A stretch of 9,438 nucleotides of DNA from Muribaculaceae bacterium (GTDB lineage: Bacteria > Bacteroidota > Bacteroidia > Bacteroidales > Muribaculaceae). Positions 1 to 6,226 of this stretch are shown one piece after another. The notes under the pieces are model-generated. The model ran no database searches and had not been told where the DNA came from. It saw nothing but the letters and a program-made list of their open reading frames with translations. The first letter of the stretch is position 1. Every line of letters begins with the position of its first letter. The stretch lies in contig CADFRV010000091.1 in assembly GCA_902836725.1 (NCBI GenBank), positions 1 through 9,438 on the forward strand. Reading direction: 5' to 3'. The translations under genes and the position numbers were made by a program.

Positions 1-115
1 TGTAGCGGTGAAGATGCTCATGGACCGCATCAAAGACAATCCGGTGCCGGCAGGAGGCATACTTCTGCAGCCCTCGATAGTCCTGCGCCAATCCGTAGCG
101 GCTCCCCGCCGCTGA
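1..115 (+). CDS. LacI-family transcriptional regulator, C-terminal fragment
   Basis: Only the last 37 codons are in the window; base 1 is the third base of a split codon and the stop is TGA at 113-115. The tail reads VAVKMLMDRIKDNP, then a GGILLQPSIVLRQS segment. A helix followed by a short strand of the form 'LxPxLIVRxS' is the usual end of the periplasmic-binding-protein-like ligand domain of LacI/GalR regulators, where it closes the second subdomain just before the C-terminus. The DNA-binding helix-turn-helix and the effector pocket lie outside the window, so the regulated operon and the effector sugar cannot be named. It converges with the CBM9-like gene, with only 27 bases between the two stop codons. 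LacI-type regulators often sit next to carbohydrate-use genes, which fits the neighbours, but a regulatory link is not shown. A free-standing sugar-binding protein of the same fold is a less likely alternative. Confidence 0.7.
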   Translation, partial: VAVKMLMDRIKDNPVPAGGILLQPSIVLRQSVAAPRR

Positions 116-142
116 TGCCCCGCGGCAGATCAGGGCTGCATA

Positions 143-793
143 TCATATGAAATGCAGCTCACCGAAGAAATCGGGACGGTGAAAATCAGGCTTTTCTATT
201 TCAATTTTATTCCATGACAGGAAATGCGGCGTGCGCAGTTTGTCGCCGCATTTGTAAAAGTTGGCAGGAATCCTTTTCCCCTCCAGCGAATCTATCGCGT
301 GCATAAAGAATGTGGCGAACGGTATCACAAGAGCCACTTCCCAGCAGCATTCACCCACCTTTTCGCCGAACACACCGCGCCCAAGCGAAGACCATCGGTC
401 CACACCGTCGAGCACCTTCTGCGAGGCATACATGCGGTTCTCGCGTTCTTTACCGGCGGCAACAAGCAGCGTGCCCGCACAGTTGCACTCCATGTTGTAA
501 TATACACCGTCACCGGCAGGCACCGAGAAAAACTCCACACATGCATCCTCCCACACCGCGCCGTTGTCATGCGGGGCGGCTGCACGCACACTCTCCTCTT
601 TCACTCTGAAATGTAGAAGGATGGCTTCGTCCGTATAGGCGATGCGGAACCTCACTTCCGGAAGATACGGGAAATCCTTCCAGTTCACCGTATCAACCGG
701 CACGAAAGCCACATTCTCCCTGTCAAGAAGCCCGGGCACCGACGCCGCGGATATCCCCTGCGCCTTTACTTTTCCGACCTCAAGTGTTTTCAT
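143..793 (-). CDS. Carbohydrate-binding family 9-like protein (CBM9_2/DOMON-like), no signal peptide
   Basis: A 216-residue protein matching the stand-alone Bacteroidales 'carbohydrate-binding family 9-like' proteins. Recognisable blocks are VWEDACVEFF (80-89), YYNMECNCAGTLL (98-110), WEVALVIPFATFF (151-163), NFYKCGD (178-184) and, at the end, SWNKIEIEKPDFHRPDFFG (193-211). The WEDACVEFF and FHRP..FFG blocks are typical of the family. ATG at 793 is preferred over an in-frame TTG at 814, because the family begins close to this point and an ATG is available. There is no signal peptide, so it should be cytoplasmic; catalysis is not expected and its ligand is unknown. It is the third gene of a minus-strand run, 52 bases after the NahK-type kinase, and may be co-transcribed with it. 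A TAGTTTTG element at 820-827 could give it a promoter of its own. The assignment to the family is firm; the function is not known. Confidence 0.82.
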   Translation of the reverse strand: MKTLEVGKVKAQGISAASVPGLLDRENVAFVPVDTVNWKDFPYLPEVRFRIAYTDEAILLHFRVKEESVRAAAPHDNGAVWEDACVEFFSVPAGDGVYYNMECNCAGTLLVAAGKERENRMYASQKVLDGVDRWSSLGRGVFGEKVGECCWEVALVIPFATFFMHAIDSLEGKRIPANFYKCGDKLRTPHFLSWNKIEIEKPDFHRPDFFGELHFI

Positions 794-819
794 TTCCCAA
801 TCATTTTTAAGCAACTGTT

Positions 820-827
820 CAAAACTA
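820..827 (-). promoter_or_regulatory. Possible internal -7 promoter element for the CBM9-like gene
   Basis: On the minus strand these bases read TAGTTTTG, a full match to the Bacteroidetes -7 consensus TAnnTTTG, in the 52-base gap between the NahK-type kinase stop and the CBM9-like start. Initiation would fall near 815, leaving a leader of about 20-25 bases before ATG 793. No TTTG or TTG lies 19-21 bases further upstream, so this is at best a weak or secondary promoter; the gene may simply be read from the upstream genes. Confidence 0.35.
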
Positions 828-845
828 TTTTACCGGTCAGACAAG

Positions 846-1949
846 TTATTTATCCGTCTCCTCCCCTTTCAGACAGGCGTCTATGAACCGGCGCATCTCA
901 TCCATATGCTCCTCCACGCTCTGCAGCAGTTTGAACTGCGCCTTGGTGCGCACAAGGTTGTGCTCAGGATAGCGGATCTTGTAATAGGTATCGCCGTTGA
1001 TGTAGTCGGCCAGAAAACGCACACACTGCATATAAGGGAAAAGCGCCGCCGCATAGGGCAGATTCTCTATCTCCACAGGCAACAGGAAGGGTACGGCTGA
1101 TTCAAGGTATCCTTTGGTGAAAGCCTTGAAAATATCCATGTCGAAATTCACGTTATCAAGGTCCGGATCATCCTCAAGCCCTGTGTTTGCCCCCGAACGG
1201 AGAAAATCGCCGTAATCAGAAAACACGAAACTCGGCATCACCGTATCGAGATCGATCACGCATAGCACGCTGCCATCCTCGTCGAACATCATATTGTTGA
1301 CTTTCGTATCGCAGTGGCAAACACGTTTCGGCAGTTTACCCTCACGGTACAGCTGTTCCGCCCGGCACATCGTATCGGCACGTTTCTCAATCTCGTCTAT
1401 GAAATATCCAACATCCTTCACACGCCCCACGGCATCGGCAGCCACAGCCTCACGCAGCTGACGCAGGCGGAACTCCATGTTGTGGAAATCGGGAATAGTC
1501 TCCCCGAGCGTATCAGGCATATCGGCAAGCATGGCCTGGAAGTTGCCGAACGCGGCTCCGGCATAATACGAGAACTCAGCATTGATAGTCTCGTAAGTCG
1601 TGGCACGCGGAATGAACACCATCATGCGCCAGTAATCTCCCCCGTCGTGCCAGTAGCTCTTGCCGTCAGCAGCGGGGATGAACCGGAGCACCTTGCGGTC
1701 AATGTCCTTTTCTCCCTGCGCCTCAAGTTTTCCGCGTATATGCCTGGTGACAGCATCTATGTTGTCCTGCAGCATATCCACATCCCTGAATATGGCATGG
1801 TTGATGCGCTGCAGCACATAATCGGGCGCGTCAGTCCCGGCTGTCACCACTTTATAGGTATCATTGATAAGACCCGATCCCAGCGGCTTGATTTCACTGA
1901 CCGTACCCTCCAGATTGAACATGGATACTGTCGACAGAAGGTCTTTCAT
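846..1949 (-). CDS. nahK: N-acetylhexosamine 1-kinase (NahK-type, APH-fold phosphotransferase; also annotated as MdsC-like)
   Basis: A 367-residue protein, close to the roughly 360 residues of Bifidobacterium longum NahK, which it resembles from end to end. Shared stretches are the N-terminal GSGLINDTYKV nucleotide-loop region (24-34) and YVLQRIN (44-50); the catalytic loop HCDTKVNN (212-219) with base D214; the metal-binding IDLDTVMPS (232-240); a GANTGLEDDPDL segment (253-264); and the C-terminal RFLADYINGDTYY and YPEHNLVRTKAQFKL blocks. In the characterised enzyme ATP is used to phosphorylate GlcNAc or GalNAc at C1, feeding salvage of host-glycan sugars; it acts in the cytoplasm and no export signal is seen here. 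The APH fold is shared with AmgK, the MurNAc/GlcNAc 1-kinase of cell-wall recycling, but this sequence is much closer to NahK. It starts 37 bases after the nuclease stop, so the two may share a transcript. The family is clear; substrate preference is inferred. Confidence 0.88.
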   Translation of the reverse strand: MKDLLSTVSMFNLEGTVSEIKPLGSGLINDTYKVVTAGTDAPDYVLQRINHAIFRDVDMLQDNIDAVTRHIRGKLEAQGEKDIDRKVLRFIPAADGKSYWHDGGDYWRMMVFIPRATTYETINAEFSYYAGAAFGNFQAMLADMPDTLGETIPDFHNMEFRLRQLREAVAADAVGRVKDVGYFIDEIEKRADTMCRAEQLYREGKLPKRVCHCDTKVNNMMFDEDGSVLCVIDLDTVMPSFVFSDYGDFLRSGANTGLEDDPDLDNVNFDMDIFKAFTKGYLESAVPFLLPVEIENLPYAAALFPYMQCVRFLADYINGDTYYKIRYPEHNLVRTKAQFKLLQSVEEHMDEMRRFIDACLKGEETDK

Positions 1950-1986
1950 GGCAAATTTCTTTATTCGTTTCGTATCTGCCCCCTTT

Positions 1987-3498
1987 TTAACGTAGCAGTT
2001 CCTTAGTCACATAGGTTCCCTGACGGCGGATAACGATGCCGCGGTATAAGGACGGATCCACACGGCGTCCGTCAAGAGTATAATACTCTGCCGGGCAGGA
2101 TTTGTTGTCATCCGGATCGAGACCCGGCTGTATCATCTCTATTCCCGATATACGTTTCTGTCCCGAGATCTTAAGATTCCTGATCTCCCAGGTGGGCGAC
2201 TTCACATTGTCGGAGACATAGCGGAATACTATCCTTATCTTCTTGCCGGCGAAAGCATCGAGGCTCACATTGCCGGATGAATTGAATTTCCAGCTGTTGC
2301 CGGCAGGCCACGCCGGCACATCAAGCGGTGTGTCGACGCCGTTTTCATCGCGGGCGAAGACCGAGAACTGTTCTCCCGGAGCTACAGACGCATAGTTTAC
2401 GGCATGCTCGAACGACATGCGTGCCGACACCATCTGGCTGAGGTCAGTCTCCGGTCCAACAAGATCGGCCACCGCCTCAACCGCGCCTCCGCTGAACGAG
2501 GTGCCTTTCCACCCGTACTGGGCGGTATTCGTCCATACATGATAGCCGCTTGCAGGCGCATTCACCATCTCTTCGGTGAAACCGCCGTCATCCCCCAGAA
2601 GGGTATTGTCGTAAATCACGACAGCAGCACCACCCGTTCCGTCAATCACACCGTAGGCCGGCGCCGATTTGCGGGTAAAACGCAAGTCGATCGGCGTAGA
2701 CACCGAGTCGCCCCATATATACTCCATCAGATTCGGGAAATCCACAAACGGATTGCGGTTTCCCTGTATGTTCTGCACGCGGTCGTTGCGCAGGGCCTCG
2801 GCTTCCGTCACATCATCCTCAAGCGCCCATTTTATATATAGTTCCGACGCTCTCGGCAACAGGGTCGGATAAGCCCCGGTGGATATTATCTGCTTTGCCT
2901 GTGCGCTCAAATATGTGAACTGCTGGTAAGCGGTGGCCATATACATGTAGCCGCGGGCGAAATCGCCTTTCCATTTGTCGGCAGGCTCCCACCAGTTGCC
3001 GTCCCATTCGCCGGCTCCCACTCTGGTGCATCCGTTGTTTCCCGCCGCTGTGGGACGGGTGACCACCCCCATGGGATAATTGCTCTTGGTGCTGTTTATC
3101 TTGGCCTCGCAAGGCATGAGATTGTACAGGTCCTTGTAAGCGTTGTTCTCGTATCCTCCCCACCATGATTTCGGGAAAGAATGCTCTATGTTCATGCCGC
3201 TTACCGAACTGCCCTGCGACGTGAAATAGCGTATGTCGTTGCTGTACCTGTCAACCACTGAATTGTCCTCGTTGCGGTCGGTGATATAGAATCCCCACCA
3301 TGTGTGCAGATTTCCGCTTCCGTAGGAAAGCATCTTTATATCAGGATCGTTGCCCACAAGTTCATACAGGGCGTTTTTAAGTTCTGCCCCGCACAGGCCC
3401 TGTATTGAGGAATAGTATGACAGCGGGATATCGGCTGCGGCGTTGAGAGCAGCGCACACCGTCAGCGCCGCTACCGCCAGTCTGTAGTATTTTTTCAT
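1987..3498 (-). CDS. Secreted endonuclease I (His-Me finger) with C-terminal beta-sandwich and tail domain
   Basis: A 503-residue protein. ATG 3498 gives a signal peptide directly (MKKYYRLAVAALTVCAALNAAA, cleavage near residue 22); in-frame starts further up would put untypical sequence before it. Residues 25-265 form an Endonuclease_1 (PF04231) domain: NIEHSFPKSWW (103-113), with E105-H106 as the His-Me finger catalytic pair; DLYNLMPCEAKIN (123-135), supplying metal-binding Asn; STKSNYPMG (136-144); RGYMYMATAY (182-191); and RNDRVQNIQGNRNPFVDFPNLMEYIW (238-262). Family members cut DNA and RNA non-specifically outside the cytoplasm. Residues about 290-447 look like a jelly-roll 'choice-of-anchor J'-type module ending PTWEIRNLKISG. 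The last 34 residues (YYTLDGRRV to the end) resemble the C-terminal tails common on secreted Bacteroidales proteins. Its likely job is degradation of extracellular nucleic acid. It is the first gene of the minus-strand group, with a promoter at 3524-3554. Confidence 0.9.
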   Translation of the reverse strand: MKKYYRLAVAALTVCAALNAAADIPLSYYSSIQGLCGAELKNALYELVGNDPDIKMLSYGSGNLHTWWGFYITDRNEDNSVVDRYSNDIRYFTSQGSSVSGMNIEHSFPKSWWGGYENNAYKDLYNLMPCEAKINSTKSNYPMGVVTRPTAAGNNGCTRVGAGEWDGNWWEPADKWKGDFARGYMYMATAYQQFTYLSAQAKQIISTGAYPTLLPRASELYIKWALEDDVTEAEALRNDRVQNIQGNRNPFVDFPNLMEYIWGDSVSTPIDLRFTRKSAPAYGVIDGTGGAAVVIYDNTLLGDDGGFTEEMVNAPASGYHVWTNTAQYGWKGTSFSGGAVEAVADLVGPETDLSQMVSARMSFEHAVNYASVAPGEQFSVFARDENGVDTPLDVPAWPAGNSWKFNSSGNVSLDAFAGKKIRIVFRYVSDNVKSPTWEIRNLKISGQKRISGIEMIQPGLDPDDNKSCPAEYYTLDGRRVDPSLYRGIVIRRQGTYVTKELLR

Positions 3499-3523
3499 GA
3501 TGTCGAAGTCTTGCTTACGGACA

Positions 3524-3554
3524 CAAATGTACGAAAGAAAATCTGAAAAACAAC
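3524..3554 (-). promoter_or_regulatory. Promoter of the endonuclease I gene (and perhaps the minus-strand group)
   Basis: Read on the minus strand, bases 3531-3524 are TACATTTG, a full match to the Bacteroidetes -7 consensus TAnnTTTG. Bases 3554-3551 read GTTG, matching three of four bases of the -33 element TTTG, and the spacer between them is exactly 19 bases, inside the usual 19-21. Initiation near 3519 would leave a leader of about 20 bases. No separate convincing promoter was found before the kinase gene at 1949, so this one may drive the whole minus-strand group. Confidence 0.65.
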
Positions 3555-3585
3555 CCCGGCCATGCCTCCAACCGCCAAAAATGTT

Positions 3586-3593
3586 TACCTTTG
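3586..3593 (+). promoter_or_regulatory. -7 promoter element of the spoIID-ampG-namZ-kinase operon
   Basis: TACCTTTG matches the Bacteroidetes -7 consensus TAnnTTTG completely. It lies four bases before the ATG at 3598, so the transcript would begin at or very close to the start codon. No TTTG or TTG is found 19-21 bases upstream (around 3561-3566), so the -33 half is missing or degenerate and a regulator may be needed. The element lies 55 bases from the divergent endonuclease -7 element, leaving a small shared space between the two promoters. Confidence 0.5.
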
Positions 3594-3597
3594 TGAT

Positions 3598-4860
3598 ATG
3601 AGAACCGACAGAGAACCGACCATCAGCATCGGCATAATGAGCGCGCCCGAAATAAGGGTGACATTCCACGGCACATACATCATCGCATCACCGGATGGCA
3701 CACCGGTCAGCGGGGAACGGACATTCTCTACCGCTGACACGGGGATTGTCTGCACCCCATCCGACCCACACAGGTGCAGCTTCGAACTGCACGGCGTCAC
3801 CATAGGCGTGGGGTTCCACTGGGAGCGCCATGAGAACCAGCGTTTCCGCGGCGTCCTCGCCATATTGGCCGATGACGGAAAGCCCGGCAACGCCATAGCG
3901 GTCAACGCCATCGGCCTGGAGGAATATCTCAAAAGCGTAATATCGTCGGAAATGAGCGCCACCGCATCCGGGGCATTACTGAGGGCGCATGCCGTGGTGA
4001 GCCGGAGCTGGCTTCTGAGGCAGCTGCTTGACCGCGGGAAGCACACCTGCGCCGAGAAGGGGGGATGGAAACGCACACTGCTCCCCGACGGCCGGGAGGT
4101 GGACGAGCTGGTGAAATGGTACGACCGCGAGGACCACACACAGTTCGATGTCTGTGCCGACGACCATTGCCAGCGATATCAGGGTATCACACGCCAGACA
4201 CGGCCGGAAGTGGCACAGGCGGTGGATGACACCCGCGGGGAAACGCTGACATACCACGGCGAGGTGTGCGACGCACGGTTCAGCAAATGCTGCGGCGGCA
4301 TCAGCGAGCGCTTTGAAAACTGCTGGGAAGATGATCCGAAGGAATACCTCACACATGTGCCCGACCATGACGGAGGGAAAGTGTTCTGCGACACCGCCGA
4401 CACCTCAATCCTCGACCAGGTGCTCAACGACTACGACCGGGAAAACATTGATTTCTTCCGTTGGGAAGTGCGCTATACCGCCCGGGAACTGTCAGAACTG
4501 GTGCGCCGGCGCTCCGGCATTGACTTCGGGGAAGTGACAGCCCTCGTGCCGTTGCAGGTCACCCCCGCCGGCCACATCGTGCGCCTGCTTGTGGAAGGCA
4601 CGCACCGGTGCGCCATCGTCGGAAAGGAACTCGAGATACGCCGCTGGCTGTCGGAAAGCCATCTCCGCTCGTCGGTCTTCAATGTGGAACGCACCGCGGG
4701 GGGAGACTTCATACTGAAAGGGCGCGGATGGGGACACGGCGTTGGCATGTGCCAGATCGGCGCCGCCGTGATGGGGGCGGAAGGATACGGCTATCATGAA
4801 ATCCTGCGCCATTATTTCCCCAATGCCGAGATAACCCGTCTATACCATACAACCGATTGA
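3598..4860 (+). CDS. SpoIID/LytB-domain protein (peptidoglycan glycan-strand lytic enzyme family)
   Basis: A 420-residue protein from ATG 3598. This start keeps EPTISIGIMSAPEI, which resembles the conserved beginning of Bacteroidales homologues; an upstream ATG at 3562 would read through the promoter element. The SpoIID core runs from about 100 to 415: LEEYLKSVISSEMS (107-120), where E118 aligns with the catalytic Glu of SpoIID lytic transglycosylases; YQGITRQT (194-201); DDTRGETLTY (210-219); CCGG (231-234); and the hallmark GRGWGHGVGMCQIGA (375-389) with HEILRHYFPNAEI near the end. C186, H190, C191 and the C231-C232 pair resemble the Cys/His zinc cluster reported for a clostridial SpoIID. 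SpoIID cuts glycan strands stripped of peptides, and LytB relatives enhance amidases. No signal peptide or membrane segment is seen, so the protein is predicted to stay in the cytoplasm, unlike sporulation SpoIID. It heads an operon, with a 16-base gap to the permease. Domain firm, reaction inferred. Confidence 0.88.
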   Translation: MRTDREPTISIGIMSAPEIRVTFHGTYIIASPDGTPVSGERTFSTADTGIVCTPSDPHRCSFELHGVTIGVGFHWERHENQRFRGVLAILADDGKPGNAIAVNAIGLEEYLKSVISSEMSATASGALLRAHAVVSRSWLLRQLLDRGKHTCAEKGGWKRTLLPDGREVDELVKWYDREDHTQFDVCADDHCQRYQGITRQTRPEVAQAVDDTRGETLTYHGEVCDARFSKCCGGISERFENCWEDDPKEYLTHVPDHDGGKVFCDTADTSILDQVLNDYDRENIDFFRWEVRYTARELSELVRRRSGIDFGEVTALVPLQVTPAGHIVRLLVEGTHRCAIVGKELEIRRWLSESHLRSSVFNVERTAGGDFILKGRGWGHGVGMCQIGAAVMGAEGYGYHEILRHYFPNAEITRLYHTTD

Positions 4861-4876
4861 ACAGTTACTTAAACAG

Positions 4877-6160
4877 ATGTCACGAACACCGAAAAAAAGC
4901 GACCGCGCCTGGTGGTGGATCCCCACACTCTATTTCGCCGAGGGACTGCCATATATGGCTGTAATGACAATCAGCACAGTGATGTACAAATGCCTCGGCA
5001 TAAGCAATACCGAGCTTGCCTTCTTCACGGCGTGGCTTTACCTCCCGTGGGTGATAAAACCGTTCTGGAGCCCCTTCGTGGATATCATCCGCACCAAAAG
5101 ATGGTGGGTGCTGGCCATGCAGTGGACCATCGGCATAGCCATGGCGGCTATCGCCTTCACCCTCCCCGCCTCGGGATTCTTCCAGGCCACCCTGGCGGTA
5201 TTCTGGCTGATGGCATTCGCATCGGCCACACACGACATCGCCGCCGACGGCTACTATATGCTCGCGCTCACAGAGCACCGCCAGAGCATGTTCGTGGGGA
5301 TACGCTCGCTTTTCTACCGCATTTCAATGGTCATCGGGCAGGGGGCGCTCGTCATTGTGGCCGCCCACGTGAGCGAGGCATGGGCCGATCCTAAAGCGGG
5401 GTGGATACTTGTGTTCGCAATCCTCGCCCTGTTTTTCGCCGGGATCGCCATATACCACGGCGCCATACTCCCACGCCCCGCCTCAGACACCTTCCGCTCC
5501 CCACGCTCGGGAAGCGAGGTTTTCAGGGAATTCACCGAGACTTTCATAGAGTTTTTCCGGAAGCCGCAGGTAGGGACAGCCATACTCTTCATGCTCCTCT
5601 ACCGGTTGCCCGAGGCACAGCTCGTGAAGATGATCACCCCGTTCATGCTCGACCCGGTGGAAAAAGGGGGACTCGGCCTGACAGCCGACGAAGTGGGATG
5701 GGTCTACGGCACCATCGGCGTTATCGGCCTGATGCTCGGGGGGATCGTAGGCGGTCTTGTAGCCGCCCGCAACGGCCTGCGCCACTGGTTGCACCCGATG
5801 GCATGGAGCATGTCGCTCACATGCCTCACATTCGTCTACCTAGCCATAGCGCAGCCGTCGGCCATATGGGAAGTGTATGCCTGCGTGTTCGTCGAGCAGT
5901 TCGGCTACGGGTTCGGGTTCACAGCCTACATGCTTTACCTCATCTACTTCTCCAACGGCCGTTTCAAGACCGCCCACTACTCCATCTGCACCGGATTCAT
6001 GGCACTGGGAATGATGCTCCCGGGGATGGCGGCAGGGTGGATCGCCGACACATTCAACTATACCACCTTCTTCATCTGGACGATGGTGTGCTGTGTGGCC
6101 ACCATCGGCGTATGCTACCTCATAAAAGTGGATCCCTCCTTCGGCAAAAAGGAGGGGTGA
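4877..6160 (+). CDS. ampG: AmpG-like MFS permease (muropeptide or MurNAc-sugar uptake)
   Basis: A 427-residue polytopic membrane protein with about twelve hydrophobic segments in two halves, joined by a polar loop near residues 200-230 (RPASDTFRSPRSGSEVF). Features of the AmpG branch of the major facilitator superfamily are the first helix LYFAEGLPYMAV (18-29), the WLYLPWVIKPFWSPFVD block after helix 2 (53-69) and HDIAADGYY (119-127), which corresponds to the QDI..D motif of Escherichia coli AmpG. AmpG carries GlcNAc-anhydroMurNAc and its peptides from periplasm to cytoplasm. Bacteroidetes paralogues are diverse, so the cargo may instead be a free sugar such as MurNAc or a disaccharide. It lies between a glycan-strand enzyme and an exo-muramidase and just ahead of an amino-sugar kinase, which supports a cell-wall sugar cargo. 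The stop codon is in the 3' flank of a strong hairpin (6132-6158). Family firm, substrate inferred. Confidence 0.82.
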   Translation: MSRTPKKSDRAWWWIPTLYFAEGLPYMAVMTISTVMYKCLGISNTELAFFTAWLYLPWVIKPFWSPFVDIIRTKRWWVLAMQWTIGIAMAAIAFTLPASGFFQATLAVFWLMAFASATHDIAADGYYMLALTEHRQSMFVGIRSLFYRISMVIGQGALVIVAAHVSEAWADPKAGWILVFAILALFFAGIAIYHGAILPRPASDTFRSPRSGSEVFREFTETFIEFFRKPQVGTAILFMLLYRLPEAQLVKMITPFMLDPVEKGGLGLTADEVGWVYGTIGVIGLMLGGIVGGLVAARNGLRHWLHPMAWSMSLTCLTFVYLAIAQPSAIWEVYACVFVEQFGYGFGFTAYMLYLIYFSNGRFKTAHYSICTGFMALGMMLPGMAAGWIADTFNYTTFFIWTMVCCVATIGVCYLIKVDPSFGKKEG

Positions 6161-6173
6161 ACCCTCGGGATCC
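6130..6173 (+). promoter_or_regulatory. Alternative RNA stem-loops at the permease-namZ junction
   Basis: Fold A pairs CCCTCCTT (6134-6141) with AAGGAGGG (6149-6156) around a 7-base loop, extended by a G-U and an A-U pair to 6132/6158. Fold B pairs GGATCCC (6130-6136) with GGGATCC (6167-6173) and, inside it, GAGGG (6152-6156) with CCCTC (6162-6166). The two folds use the same bases and exclude each other. No U-run follows either, so a classical intrinsic terminator is unlikely. The permease stop codon (6158-6160) falls inside the structure, so a terminating ribosome could influence which fold forms. The role could be a partial terminator, an mRNA processing or stability element, or nothing; complementarity is exact but function is inference. 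Confidence 0.4.
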
Positions 6174-6226
6174 GCAACACGTTATAACACAACAGCATCT
6201 GCACAAACACGCATTTACACCACGAT

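Noticed and set aside
108..127. A GCCGC/GCGGC hairpin between the convergent LacI and CBM9-like gene ends, as a terminator
   Set aside because: The stem is only 5 pairs with a 9-base loop and no T-run on either side; such matches are common at this GC content.
846..1949. AmgK (MurNAc 1-kinase) as the identity of the APH-fold kinase
   Set aside because: The HCDTKVNN, GLEDDPDL and YPEHNLVRT blocks follow B. longum NahK almost block for block; AmgK shares only the general fold motifs.
1950..1986. A possible promoter for the NahK-type gene (GAAATTTG just before its ATG on the minus strand)
   Set aside because: The first base of the -7 consensus is wrong, no -33 element is at the right distance, and the start would fall inside the coding sequence. 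Co-transcription with the nuclease gene is simpler.
3499..3669. An N-terminal extension of the endonuclease gene upstream of 3498
   Set aside because: The extension would run through its own promoter and put 57 untypical residues before an intact signal peptide.
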